A stretch of 64,000 nucleotides of DNA from NCBI RefSeq assembly GCF_024679245.1, contig NC_090191.1, positions 2,314,778-2,378,777 of the forward strand. Reading direction: 5' to 3'. Below the pieces are notes generated by a model. It ran no database searches. It was not told the DNA's origin and saw only the letters and a program-made list of their open reading frames with translations. This document shows, in pieces, positions 32,064-45,181 of this stretch. Source of the stretch: Pseudorasbora parva (lineage: Eukaryota > Chordata > Actinopteri > Cypriniformes > Gobionidae). The number at the start of each line of letters is the position of its first letter. The first letter of the stretch is position 1. A program made the translations under genes and the position numbers.

Positions 32064-33345
32064 TAGTGTTGTCGCGATACTAAAATTATGACTTCGATAT
32101 GATACCAAACTAAAATACCTCGATACCGATACTAAATCAATACCACGGTTAAAAAACAAAACAAAAAACTGATAATATGAATAATATGACAACATAACTT
32201 ATTATTCATTGTTTTGTTTTTTTAACTATAAATTCACTTGTCCAGCATGTTCCTGAGCTGGTTTTTGCCCATTCCTCCTCTTATTGCTGTAATAACTACA
32301 TGCCAATGTAGTTTTCACTTCTGAACAGGTGGGAAGACCAAAACTTATTTCATGATATGTAATTTAATGTTTTTTAAATGTAATTTTATAATTATATAGA
32401 TTTTTAATTGTATCTTTGTTTTGTTTTTAAATAAGCAAAAAATGCCAATTACAAACAATATGACAAAAACAGTGCTTTATTTTTCAGCTTCATTAGGTCT
32501 ATTTAACAGCAAGTCAAGAACAAATTAAATAATCAAATATAAAACTGCTTACTCAATCTTCACTTTATAATTTGACTACACACTGATTCTTAATAAATAT
32601 ATTTAGTTATTTAGCGAGGTATGTGGTGGTTTTCTATGTTTTTATTGTTTGATTAACATTAATTACAGAATATTAGGTCTGGCTTTACTTCGACTGTACA
32701 CGCTCACTAAAGACATATCCTGTGTTTACCTCAGTACTCGCCAGACCGTGCTTTTTTTACATATTTTTGACTATTCAAACCCAAACGATAATCCGCGAAT
32801 TAGGTCAGAGTCCTGCAGCACGAGCATGTGACGCGCCACACTTTTTCTTCTCATCTGCGCATATTTCTTTTGCTTTCTCTGTCATGCGCTGTGCGTATAT
32901 TAGGGGTGTAACGATTCGTTTAACAACGATTCGGTCCGTATCACGATTTGAGGTTATCGATAGGATTTAAGGACGATATTGGTTCATTTAGAACGATATG
33001 ATCTGAAACGATTCAGTGACTTGAAATCGATTCAGTAACTTTTTAGCCAAAAATTTAAATCAGTGTGACCTGTTTTATTTCAGTCTAATCGAATCATTGT
33101 TAAAAACGAATTGTTACCCCTAGCGTATATATTTAACTCTTCTACTACTTCCAATGTTTAGTGAGCGGTAGAAGCAGAGCTCTGCACACACGTCCTGACA
33201 CCTGCTGTCACACATCGACGCAAATTCAAAAATACAGCTCATATTAGCGCTGTCCTCCGTAAAGTACCGGTACTAATAAAAGTCCATATCGTACCGTTTG
33301 TAATAGCAGGGTATTTTTCTAGTACCGGTATATCGTGCAACACTA
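32064..33345. mobile_element. Non-autonomous hAT
   Basis: 1282 bp with ends TAGTGTTGTCGCGATAC and GTGCAACACTA, and a perfect 8-bp duplication CTATTCAC (32056-32063 and 33346-33353). Subterminal GATACC/GGTACC-like repeats are typical of hAT. There is no transposase ORF. It contains a second hAT at 32901-33122. Confidence 0.9.
32901..33122. mobile_element. 222-bp hAT MITE nested in hAT
   Basis: Ends TAGGGGTGTAACGATTCG and CGAATTGTTACCCCTA with a perfect 8-bp duplication GCGTATAT (32893-32900 and 33123-33130). The interior is rich in ACGATTC/GAATCG motifs. Confidence 0.92.
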
Positions 33346-33353
33346 CTATTCAC

Positions 33354-33870
33354 TTATAATAATTATAATTTGCAGTTGTGTCATAGAGAAACAGCAGCGA
33401 TGCAAAATTCTATAAAAAGGACTTTGTAATGCGAAATTTTGCATTAACGCGAGAGAGAATCCATCAGGCCGTAAGTAACGTTGAGAGCTTTTCAGTTCTA
33501 AGTGCAAGTTCATTCTGTAAGGCCGGGAACACACCATGAGTTTCTATCAGTCGTTATAGTGTAGGGGTAAGGTGCGCGGCACTAAGTTGTGACGTAATTA
33601 AAACTGTGGTTCTGGCTTTTGCCAAACTTGATGTACTTCCTTTTCTCATCACATATCAGATCGGAAAGGTGTTTATTTTCAATAAAAATGAAGAATATAT
33701 TTGAAAAGTGGTAATAAAGTCTCTAAGGTTTATTGTAACCGCTGCTCATGTTTTGTATGTGGACAGATTGTAGCTACAGTTTTGGTTTATGTAGACAGTG
33801 ACCCCTACATAAGAGAGTAGACAGTGCCTACGCCACTGACAACAATTAATAAGAACAGGGAAGATATAAG
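33354..33870. other. Intronic DNA
   Basis: No gene or supported element. Confidence 0.5.
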
Positions 33871-34135
33871 TGTGTGTGTGTGTGTGGACACAAATGTGTA
33901 TAATGACACAGGTATTACAAGGAGAGGGTGAAATATGAGGACATTGGCCATGTCCCCACTTTTCAAAATGCTTATAAATCTGATACAGGATGAGTTTTTT
34001 TGAGAAAGTAAAAATGCAGAATGTTTCCTGTGTTGGGTAGGTTTAGGGGTAGTGGCAGTGTAAGGGGATAGAAAATACGGTTTGTATGGTATAAAAACCA
34101 TTGCGCCTATGTAATGTCCCCATATGTCACAAAAA

Positions 34136-34199
<64 letters not shown>

Positions 34200-34272
34200 G
34201 TTATGGCGACGGCGTGGGGCGTGTTGATCGTGTGTGTGTGTGTGTGTTGTTATGGCGTGGGGCGTGTTGATC
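33871..34272. repeat. Fish interspersed repeat with (GT)n microsatellite
   Basis: (GT)n at about 33871-33885, then a block containing CATGTCCCCACTTTTCAAAA and GTAGGTTTAGGGGTAGTGGC, then (GT)~30 at 34139-34198. After it, TTGTTATGGCG...TGGGGCGTGTTGATCG is repeated twice (34198-34272) around a second short (GT)n run. The conserved non-repetitive block is a widespread fish repeat that tends to sit beside GT microsatellites. Confidence 0.7.
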
Positions 34273-34896
34273 GTTAGTGAAGGCCCTGACTGAAACCCCA
34301 CGGTACGCTACTGCTGCTGACAGTTCTGGCCTCTGGCCAACGAGAAAAATGTTGTTCTTGTGGGTGTCCCAAAGACTCTTTCTTGGGGTTCTGACATTCC
34401 ACTGTGTCAATTGAACAGTTTCTTCTTTATCTTACTTGCAGGTGCTTATCTTTGCAGTGTTTCTTTTTCCAGGTGATGCCCCACTGTTGTTGGAGAGTGT
34501 TCTTTGATCTTGCCACTCTGCTAGCCCTAACCGGAGCATCAGCAATTGGTGCCATGATGGTTGCTTTGTCCTCTGATTAATAATTTTCATTGTCTTTCTC
34601 TTCACTGTCGACCGCTTCAGCTGTCGGTACGAGCTTGTTGCAAGCAGCCTTTGCATGGAGTCATTTCACCTTTTCTTCTTTGTTTTTTTTTTGTGGGGTT
34701 ATAGCATGGTGGTATTGTAATACATGAGTCTTGGTTTTGGAAGGGGATTCATGGTCTTGGTCTTATCCTCCTGCAGCCTCGCTGTAATCTGGTGGTGCTT
34801 CTTGCTTCAGTGGTGCACATACTCACCTTTACACACTGCATTTCTACATTGGGATAGAGTGAACACTTATGAGTATTTGTTGTCTTTATCTCTGTA
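34273..34896. other. Intronic DNA
   Basis: No gene; several short open frames without similarity. Confidence 0.5.
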
Positions 34897-34904
34897 CATG
34901 GGAG

Positions 34905-35748
34905 CAGAGTACTGCACGGGTCCATTTTTTGAGACCCGCCCCCACCCGTACCCCCAAGGTTTAGCACCAGATCTGACCTGAGACCCGTGAAAATATCAAA
35001 ATTAAATCCGCAACTGCCCAGACCCGTTAATATTTGGCCCGTTACCCGACTCGTGCCCTTGATAAATCACACGCTAAAATCGTTCCAATTAAAATGCTTT
35101 ATTTTTTATCTTGCACCTCTCGCAACATCAACAGTGTCATGAATGGGTTAATGAAACAGGCAGTGCCTTTAAACACTCGTTGTCAACGATTTCATATACT
35201 CCACTCACCAACTTTACTTTTACTTCATCGCTCCTTCTGGGCTACGAGAGGCATCAACAAAAGTTGCAATGTCGCAGGGGTGGTGACGTGATGGGTCAAA
35301 TGGCATATCGTTGTTGCATGTATGTGTAATGGTAATTTGGAGATAGAAATTGTAATACAGTATGTTCGAGGGGGGAAGAAGGAGGCGGGAACCGGGGAAC
35401 ATTTAAAAGACTATAACCAAACAAAACGAAAGTAACGTGGGCAGCCCCTCACGGACAACTGCCACACATAATAAAACGTAAACACAACTTTACGTCAAAT
35501 CCAGGTCTGGTGATCTCTCATCCTTTTTTGGTGTCGCTCGTCCTTATATGCCTCCGAGCTCCCTCAGAGGACTCGAGAGGTGACGCTCATTCACAATCAC
35601 GGCCCAGTCTCTCTCGCTCATTCACCTCGCCAAAGAAATATTGCACATATTTTTCATTTTCATATTTTTCAGAGTTAATTATCTGCCCGCATCCCCGCCC
35701 GTGAATATTATAAATGTCACAATCCACCTGACCTGTTGCAGGACTCTA
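34905..35748. mobile_element. Non-autonomous hAT
   Basis: 844 bp with ends CAGAGTACTGCACGGGTC and GACCTGTTGCAGGACTCTA and a perfect 8-bp duplication CATGGGAG (34897-34904 and 35749-35756). No transposase ORF. Confidence 0.9.
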
Positions 35749-35756
35749 CATGGGAG

Positions 35757-36224
35757 TTCTTTCCCTGCTTGTTTTCTTTCACGTCTTTCTCATTCCTCTA
35801 ACCACATACTCATTGTTTCTGATATATCTGAAACTTATCATCATGTCTATCCTTCAACCTTCTTTTGCTATTCAACTTTTCTATTACTCCAGCCATTGCT
35901 CTATTTCAATATTTTCTTTTCATTTCCCTGTAATTGGAACTATTCAAACTTGTATTTGCCATTTCCAAACTCCATACTTTAACCTATACCTATACTCCAT
36001 ACTTTAAGTACTTTAGACAAATCTTTATAGGTTTTACACAGTGGTTGTCACCTCTTTGTCCTGCCTGTATAGACCTGCACAAGTCGTTTTCTGCACAAAT
36101 TTGTAAGAAATGTTTCACAAACTAGTGAAACCCTCAGGTATATTTCTGTTGTCTGGAAATGTTAGCCACTATTCACCATTATGAATTTCAAAATCTCACC
36201 GTTTTCTTCATTCTTTTGAAATCC
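35757..36224. other. Intronic DNA
   Basis: Pyrimidine-rich, no gene or repeat that I can support. Confidence 0.5.
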
Positions 36225-36225
36225 T

Positions 36226-37195
36226 TTTCTCTGAGAAAAGAACAAAGAACGGCACTGAAGTCATTCTTAAAAAGGGAAGATGTGTTCGGAGATTTGCCGA
36301 CCGGATACGGGCGAATGTTTAATCTATCAACAAGCTCCGTTTCACCTTTGTTGCTCTGGTTAGTGGTAATGCTATCCTATCTCGTGCAGAGGGAGTTTGA
36401 AAGACAGCCGTTTATCCCGCCCCTCAGATTGAGCTGTCAATGGTGAGTTTCCAGACCAAACATCTTGATGTGGGTCTGGCTTGTCAGGCAAGGGCGTATA
36501 CAGTTAGCTAGAACAGTGATGATTGGGGAGATTAGAGGTGCGCTGACTCAATTGGTTATTAAGTCTGCCAACCAAAGAAAGTGGCATATTTTTCATATTG
36601 CATCCACATCACAGCCTTTTCTGATTAGCATTTTCAGTACAGAAATTCAGCATTTCTATACTGACAGAGAATTAAGACATTAAAGGATTCTCAAGTTAAG
36701 TTGAGGGACAGGACAAAACACTGATCTTCCAAATCGTTTCATTTTTTTTTCCCAAACAAAGTAGAATTTTTTTTCATGACAATTTGGCGACAATGATGGG
36801 ATCCTGTGAATGATTTGTTTGGATCTACAGGGTTGGTGATTGGCCATCCTAACGGAAAATTAAGGTTAGCCTTTTTGCCCAGAAATTAAAGAATGAGAGG
36901 ACTTATGTTTGGAGGCCTGGACTTTCACCCGCTTAACTCCAAGTCTTCCAGAGTTGCGGTCAAAGCTGATTCGAAACACCGCCGTTTGCCAGTTTCTGTG
37001 TTTACTAGTAGAACGCAAGCGCAACTCGGCCGTCGTCATTATTGCCCCGCCCACCGACTCTATACATGATGTGATTGGCCCAACCAGTGTTTGGCGTTTA
37101 CAGCTCAGACGTGCATTGAGAATGGCTAGATGACACTGGCGTCAGATTAGATTTGCTGCCGCTAGGGTGTGTCTAGATTTCTAGGCTATATACGC
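36226..37195. repeat. Rearranged copy of a CTAGATTTCTAGGCTA-end element
   Basis: 36226-36492 is the reverse complement of the first half of the 37561-38074 element. 36927-37195 matches its second half in direct orientation. The two halves are separated by about 435 bp of unrelated DNA. They look like two truncated copies or one copy rearranged by inversion. Confidence 0.65.
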
Positions 37196-37560
37196 CCACC
37201 ATCAAAAAACAAACAGGAAAGCGCGGTGAAGTGGGATTATGGTGTCTGCAGTGTTAGAGCAATCATTAGGCAAATAAATATTAAAGAAAAACAACACTTC
37301 ATTAGTATGGGGTTATTACGGCTTCAAAGTAACAGACACTGAAAACTTACTGACACGTTCTGTTTGTAAGACTTCAGTTGGAGTCAAGATTTGTTTTGCA
37401 CTTTATTTTGTAATGCCACTTTTGGGCACACTGAACTGTGTGAAGAAAAAGTGGCCCTCCAAACTACTTAAATAACACCCGTGGAAGTGTCCTGAACACA
37501 TCAAATCCAAACATGATAAAAAAAGAGTGGACATTTTTCTATAGAAAGGAAATGATTTAC

Positions 37561-38074
37561 CCTGACAAGCCAGACCCACATCAAGATGTTTGGTCTGGAA
37601 ACTCACCATTGACAGCTCAATCTGAGGGGCGGAATAAACGGTTGTCTTTCAAACTCCCTCTGCACGCGATAGGATAGCGCTACAACCCACCAGAGCAACG
37701 AAGGTGAAGCAGAGCTTGTTGAAAGATTAAACATTCGCCGTATCCGGTCGGCTAAACTCTGAACACATCTTCCCTTCTTAAGAATGACTTCAGTGCCGTT
37801 CTTTGTTCTTTTCTCAGAGAAAAGCTTAACTCCAAGTCTTCCAGAGTCGCGGTCAAAGCTGATTCGAAAGTTCGCCAGTTTCTGTGTTTACTAGAAGCAG
37901 CAAACGCAACTCGGCCGTCGTCATGATGGCCCCGCCCACCGACTCTATACACGATGTGATTGGCCTGGCAAGAGTTTGGCGTTTACAGCTCAGAAGGGTA
38001 TTGAGAGCTGCTAGACGACACTCACGGGCAGATTAGATTTGCTGCCGCAGGGTGCGTCTAGATTTCTAGGCTAG
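37561..38074. mobile_element. Non-autonomous DNA element (class uncertain)
   Basis: About 514 bp beginning CCTGACAAGCCAGACCCACA and ending GTCTAGATTTCTAGGCTA, GC-rich relative to its surroundings, with two more partial copies just upstream. It ends directly before the conserved 3' part of gene B intron 2. No coding capacity. Confidence 0.55.
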
Positions 38075-38252
38075 AAATGATTTTGAATATTGAGAAAAAG
38101 TCTGAGATTAAATGTAACCCCTCTTTTGTAGCTTAGTGGATATAGGATCCAGCATACATGTTTTTTCTTTTTATGCCTCAAATGTTTTAATGTCTTAATT
38201 TCTGTTGTTTTGTTCCATTAAACTGGGGTTAACTTATTTTTGTCTCTTTTAG

Positions 38253-39107
<855 letters not shown>

Positions 39108-39182
39108 TAAAAAGTAGGAGTTTATCACTAAACAAAACTCTACATCTACAATCTGGAACTTGACACACTGATATAAAATAAA

Positions 39183-39493
39183 ACACTATAAAATAACATT
39201 CATTTTCATTTTAAGAATCTTAAACATTTATAGCTACACAAATGTGGTCCAGACGAAGCATACATGGATTGTCTTCACTGCATGTTTTATTAAAACAAAA
39301 TTAAATATAAAACTCAACCTATTAATATGTGGTTCAGGCAATATATGAATATGTACTATAAGCAATAAACCACAGATTTTAACTTTAAAACAACTTTCCC
39401 ATCTGAAAAACTTTATATTTGGTTAGTGTGAGATACTGTTTTAAGTTCACACAAGTAACAGGAACACATCTGGGAATTTGAACTGTATTTGGC
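39183..39493. other. Intergenic, AT-rich
   Basis: Nothing recognisable between the gene B 3' end and the next Tc1. Confidence 0.5.
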
Positions 39494-39495
39494 TA

Positions 39496-40545
39496 CAAAC
39501 CCGATTCCAAAAAGTTGGGACACTGTACAAATTGTAAATAAGAAAAGGAATGGAATAATTTACAAATCTCATAAACTTATATTTTATTTACAATAGAATA
39601 TAGATAACATATCAAATGTTGAAAGTGAGACATTTTGAAATGTCATTCCAAATATTGGCTCATTTTGGATTTCATGAGATCTACACATTCCAAAAAAGTT
39701 GGGACAGGTTTTTGTCCCGAAGAGACCGGAAAAGTGGACAGGAGACTGAACTGAAGTGAGACTGGACAGGTAGCAATAAGAGACCGGAAAAGTTAAATGT
39801 ACAGATAAGTAACAGCTGGAGAACCAATTTGCAACTTATTAGGTCAATTACCAACGTATTAAAAGAGCCTCTCAGAGTGGCAGTGTCTCTCAGAAGTCAA
39901 GAGGGCAGAGGATCACCAATTCCCCCAATGCTGCGGCGAAAAATAGTGGAGCAGTATCAGAAAGAAGTTTCTCAGAGAAAAATTGCAAAGAGTTTGAAGT
40001 TGTCATCATCTACAGTGCATAATATCATCCATAATAACCCAAGTTGTTATCAGCGCTCAGTTGCATCAATTACAACATCATGGCTGCGTAGAAGAAGGAT
40101 CCGGCACTGAAATGGCCAGCCTGCAGTTCAGATTTTTACCCATAGAAAACATCTGCCGCAACATAAAGAGGAAGATGCGACAAAGAAGACCTTAGACAGT
40201 TGAGCAACTAGAAGCCTGTATTAGACAAGAATGGGATAACATTCCTATTCCTAAACTTGAGCAACTTGTCTTCTCAGTCGCCAGACGTATGCAGACTGTT
40301 TCTAAAAAGAAGAGGGAATGCTACACAGTGGTAAACATGGCCTTGTCTCAACATGTGTTGATGCCATGAAATTTAAAATCAACTTATTTTACCCTTAAAA
40401 TTATACACTTTCTCAGTTTAAACATTTGATATATCATCTATGTTGTATTCTGAATAAAATATTGAAATGTGAAACTTCCACATCTTGTCATTATGTTGTT
40501 ATTCACAATTTATACAGTGTCCCAACTTTTTTGGAATCTGGTTTG
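39496..40545 (+). mobile_element. Tc1-like element, internally deleted
   Basis: Flanked by TA on both sides, with terminal repeats CAAACCCGATTCCAAAAAGT and ...TTTTTGGAATCTGGTTTG. A 39829-40110 frame retains the helix-turn-helix LRRKIVEQYQKEVSQRKIA and SLKLSSSTVHNIIH. It then jumps to small pieces of later transposase segments (NPSCYQRSV, TTSWLRRRRIR) and to the C-terminal part (RRP-TVEQLEACIRQEWDNIP). Several internal deletions removed most of the catalytic domain. Confidence 0.85.
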
Positions 40546-40547
40546 TA

Positions 40548-41359
40548 GATGTGAACATTGAATTGGAAAACTACTTGGGCAGCGGCTAATGATAGAAGTT
40601 CACAATTACAGACAAGAATGCATATTGAGAAACAGCTCAAAAACACTCAAAAGAGAGATTGATTGAGAATTATAATGTAATGATTTTAACATTCCAAAAT
40701 CATCAACAGTATTACATAAAAACTGTTTAAAATATTAAACAGATAAAACTCTCCATCATCATCAACAACACAAAGAACATTTGTAACAACCTGTTTTTTT
40801 TTTTACAACCTGTAAATTGTTAGTCAATTTGTGATAAGCGTATTCAATTTTAAGACAAGCTGCTAATAGCCATCTATAGACACTGTTAACTTATTTTGAC
40901 CCTCTATTCTGGATAATATTTTTCCTTGAAATCAATATACAGATTAGCCACACCAAAAACAAAATTCATCAGAACATGTTTTTTCTTTACAGAATACTTA
41001 CTCAAAAGCAAATGGAGGAAAAGAAAAACATTCTCCCCAAATCAAACACTAATAAGTTAAATAACACTCCTAACCTATGAAATCCACAAAACAAATGCGG
41101 CAAAGTTTAATTCTGGCTACACAATGGACAGTCCACCACTTGACTGGGATCTACATGGCCTACATGTTTATTAATGGCTATAGCCCCATCTATTAATAAA
41201 GTGTTGGCATGGTGTCACACATTTCTTATAACTCAAACCTGCCAGTGTACAGACTAACTATTGATTTCACAGACACAATTTATGGACTGGGTGATGTGCT
41301 ACACTACATCATGACATCAGATTGGCATGTGTGGACACATGGAAGCAGTTATTTTAATG
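40548..41359. other. AT-rich intergenic DNA
   Basis: No gene or element recognised. Confidence 0.5.
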
Positions 41360-41710
41360 ATAACATGAGATTCATTCAGATTATTGGTAAAAAATAATAT
41401 TCAATTTACACTCACGCTCATCTACTATAAGTAGAATAAATCAGAGGATACAAACATATTTAAATTAAATTAAATCTCTATAAGATTAAATTATATTGAC
41501 AAATGTTTTTTGCTTTTGATTAAACTCTTAAAAAAATAAGTATAAACAAATAAAAAGTTATCTGCCCCTTGTATAAATGATTATTGAACATTTATATATG
41601 GCATTTATTGAATCTCACATATTAGATGTGGTTCAAACTCTCTCTTTGGTAGTTATTTTTAGCACATCACTGACCAACACGCATTTAAATATGTATTCAA
41701 GAATTAAACT

Positions 41711-41856
41711 GATGTGTTTTTTATTGTTTGTATGTGAATGTCTCTACACACATCTGTGACTTGAGCATGAGATCGGGACTTTTATTTTGTAGTGGAGATG
41801 TGACGTCATAAGGCCGCGCCGCGCTCCTGCATCTGTTGTGATTCTGCTGAAGAAAG
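41711..41856 (+). promoter_or_regulatory. Gene C promoter/non-coding exon 1
   Basis: The third copy of the exon-1 block, with CRE, CGCGCCGCGCTCCTGCATCTG and donor GAAGAAAG|GTTTGTG. Homology to genes A and B extends upstream to about 41360. The next exon (53861) is 12 kb away. Confidence 0.6.
41801..41808. promoter_or_regulatory. CRE palindrome TGACGTCA (gene C)
   Basis: Perfect octamer at the conserved position. Confidence 0.6.
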
Positions 41857-41921
41857 GTTTGTGTTTTAAGCTTTTAACGTGTCTAAATCAATAAAAACAT
41901 ACGCTGCATCTTAACTCCCAG

Positions 41922-42709
41922 AGGCCGGTTGCATGACGCAAGCGGAACAAACTCAGTTTCAGAGTAGGTTTAGAGTTGACAGGTAAATCCACCCTGGTTT
42001 AGATCAAGTTCAATCGCTTCTCAAAGCTCGGTATAAACTTTCTCTGTCCACTCAGGTTTAATCCAGAGTTAGCGATCAACTCTGAAGCGCGCGGCAAACA
42101 GCCAATCACAGCGTCCGTTTGAGTCACTTCTCTTCTGAAGATTGAGAGATCGTTTTGGAAATTATTTTGAAATTAAATGTGTTTAGGCAGGATAAACACT
42201 TTAGTTTGAGAAGCAGATGAACGTATATCTGACTATTAATGCATGATGTGAATCAAAGGAATATGGTTAATAATTATTGGTTCACAAAGAGCTCAAATTA
42301 ATACACGTTTAAAATAATAATGAATGCATGTTTTATGCATTTATATTACTATTTGTCTACTTGTCAAATTATATGATAATTATATTAATATATTATATTA
42401 ATGAAAAGTAATTTAAGTAGTAAGATACATGTACAATTTTATTTCTAAAGTTTTTTCATTATGAACTGCTTTAATATGGAACGAGAGATACAGGGGGTGT
42501 GGCTTTAGTCTTTACTTGCAGCTGATTGGTCCAGTTTGGGTTTGCGGTCTCTAACCCAGAATAAATCCAGCCGTGCAGTGTCAGTTACCATGGTGATGAA
42601 CACCGCTAAAAACCAATCCACCTTCTCAAGCCCGAAAAACAAGAGTTTGCTCAAACTAATCTCGACCTTACCTGGGTAGCGACTGAAACCGGCTTTGTGC
42701 AACCGGCCA
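41922..42709. mobile_element. Non-autonomous TIR element
   Basis: 788 bp with ends AGGCCGGTTGCATGA and TTGTGCAACCGGCCA, flanked by CAG on both sides (41919-41921 and 42710-42712). The subterminal ends also mirror each other loosely. No transposase. Class uncertain: the 3-bp duplication would suit PIF/Harbinger, but CAG is not its usual site. Confidence 0.65.
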
Positions 42710-42712
42710 CAG

Positions 42713-42960
42713 GAGTCCCAAATTGTTGTGCTTTCTGCAAAGTTAAGAAAACAAACACTCCCTGTCAAAGACGTCTATTCTGATTCTCTTCAGAAAATGA
42801 GTTGGTGAAAACGTTTATAACACAAGCATAAGACATACGTCTAAAGAAACGTTGAAATATCAGGTTGTAAATAATGTAAATCAAATCGGAAACATTTTTT
42901 CTGTTTATGTGTTTGAAAAGAGAGAGATCAGCTGTTCGCAAGTGTTTCATTATAGTCTTC
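42713..42960. other. Gene C intron 1
   Basis: No gene or element recognised. Confidence 0.45.
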
Positions 42961-43433
42961 GGGTGCGTTCACACTCGTAGTTCGGTACGTTTAGTCCGGA
43001 CCAAAAAACAAAACATATAGTCCTGGTCCGCTTAGCGTTCACACTGGCATTTATAACAGCGCACCTAAAGTTACCGAACCAAAGGCACAGGGAGACGGTC
43101 ACAACCTGATTGGTCGGTTTGTATGACGTAGGAGCTGCTTACCGAACATTCAAAACAACGCTGTGTGCTGATTACATGCAGTCATTTTATGCATGTACCT
43201 ATGGCATTATTTTTACCAGCTGAGAACTCATGAAGAGCTCATAAAATGTTCAAAACATTCAAAACAGCTCCAGGAGTTCCTCTGCTGTGCAGAAAAGAGA
43301 CGGCCGTTCTGTCGTCTGTACCGGATAATTATCGGAAACACGGGTCCTCTGCGTTCAAATGAACCGCACTAAACGAGCAATCACACCAGGGTTAGTTTTA
43401 ATTGAACCAAACATGACAAGTGTGAACGCACCC
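42961..43433. mobile_element. Non-autonomous TIR element (Harbinger-like)
   Basis: 473 bp with ends GGGTGCGTTCACACTCG and CAAGTGTGAACGCACCC, a 17-bp near-perfect inverted repeat. Flanking TTC/TTA does not make a perfect duplication. No coding capacity. Confidence 0.7.
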
Positions 43434-44587
43434 TTATTATCCGCTAATGCGCCACAACCGCGGAGCACACGTTCTTTTGAGATTCAAATTTGAAGCGCTC
43501 CATACAGTGACGCCCACATCAGCTCAACATAAACTCAAATTAACACATCAACACTTTACATCGGTTTGAGACGCGGTGAGGAATGATCGTGGAATAATTT
43601 ACCTCACAAAAAGCTGTTTCTATTTCTAAGAGCAATGATGATTGTAAGGTAAAGTTTATTCTGTCAGTGTCTGTGAATATTAAATGCAAAAAAAAATTAA
43701 ATATATAAATCCTGCTGCAACACGAAATGTAATAGAATTTATAAAATGTAGTCAACAAAGGCACATTACAAAGGCCTATTATATTTTAAATGATCAAAAG
43801 ATTTGACTACACTGCAAAAAATTATCTTATTATTTGGTATTTGGTTCTTGTTTATAACATTATATTTGTTCTTGTTTTGTAAAAATCAAAATTTTGCGTA
43901 AAAAAAGAAATTATCTGCCAATTGGGGACGAAAATAATAATCTTATTTCTGTTTGGGACAGAAACAAGATTTCAATCAGAAACAAGATTACTCTCTTCTT
44001 ACTATTTTCTTACTAACTCATTGGCAACCACATCCATCAGTCTAAAGTATTGTGACCGCATATCTATTGTGTGTTTTGAGACCTTCATTTTATAACAAAT
44101 TGTTTAGTTTTTTCAAAACCCATGCATACAAATTATTCTCTCAAAAATACAAGCACGTACATACATTTTGCTCACATATTATGTTAGCACAGTTTTGTAT
44201 GTTAGCACAATTAAACTTTGCCATTAATGTGTTTTTAAGCAACTGAAAAAAGCACAAATGTCAGGTTAATAGTGAAATATTTAGCTTTTTAAATAAAAAT
44301 GGTCCCACGCCACACTTCGCCGTGACATCTTCATGAGTATTCTTTTGAAATCAAAACGGAAGATCACTGATAACCAAGTATGGTGTCAAATATTGCACCC
44401 TGGTGGTAAAATGTTTAATTGCTGCCACACAGTGTAATTTATTTAATTGCTTCAAGACTCACACTACGCAGCGCGACCTACATTAGATAAAATAAAAAAT
44501 GCATTCGATTAATCAATAACAAATTAACACGATTGATTAATCATGCCCATCCCTAATATAGATCTATTATTTATCAATTTGTATTTA

Positions 44588-44588
<1 letters not shown>
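43434..44588. other. Gene C intron 1, repeat fragments
   Basis: No gene. ACTGCAAAAAATTATCTTA at 43810-43830 and a hAT-like right end CATGCCCATCCCTA near 44541-44554 are isolated fragments. Confidence 0.4.

Positions 44589-44658
<70 letters not shown>
44589..44658. repeat. (AT)n microsatellite
   Basis: About 35 uninterrupted TA units. Confidence 0.97.
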
Positions 44659-44662
<4 letters not shown>

Positions 44663-45181
44663 AATTAATGCTGACAATTATTTTATTGCGCATTAACGTA
44701 GTTATTTATTATTATATTGAAAGGCCGTTGCTCACTGCCTCTGAATACACACACAGACAAACCATTGGTCAGGAGAATACAGGGCTGTCTGTAGCCTAAG
44801 CCAAGGGCTTGACATTCTTTGTCTGGGACAAATAAAATATTTAAATAACCAGAAACGCCAGAATGATTCCGATTTTTGTTGTTATTATTATTATATTCAG
44901 TGTAAACAGCGATTGATAATGGAGTGTATCTCTGCCTCTGGTACGTTAACGAGTCGCGTTGAGGCTCTCTTTGTGAGAGACATTCGTGGAGAAATAAAAA
45001 CAAATGAGCAGCACTATAAACTCACAGAAGAAACATACTGGGGTAAAACTGAGTTTTTAGTAGTTGTTGATATTTATGATTAGACGTGCCGATTTTTGAT
45101 AATGCGATTTATCACGATAATGAATATGCACGATATTGTTATCGTGGGCACTTTAAAATATCGTAAATAATAATTTATTAA

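Noticed and set aside
33871..34198. Short minus-strand frame beside the microsatellite as a gene
   Set aside because: The block is a dispersed fish repeat; no conserved protein motif.
34107..34301. Open frames of Thr-His repeats
   Set aside because: Translation of the (GT)n microsatellite.
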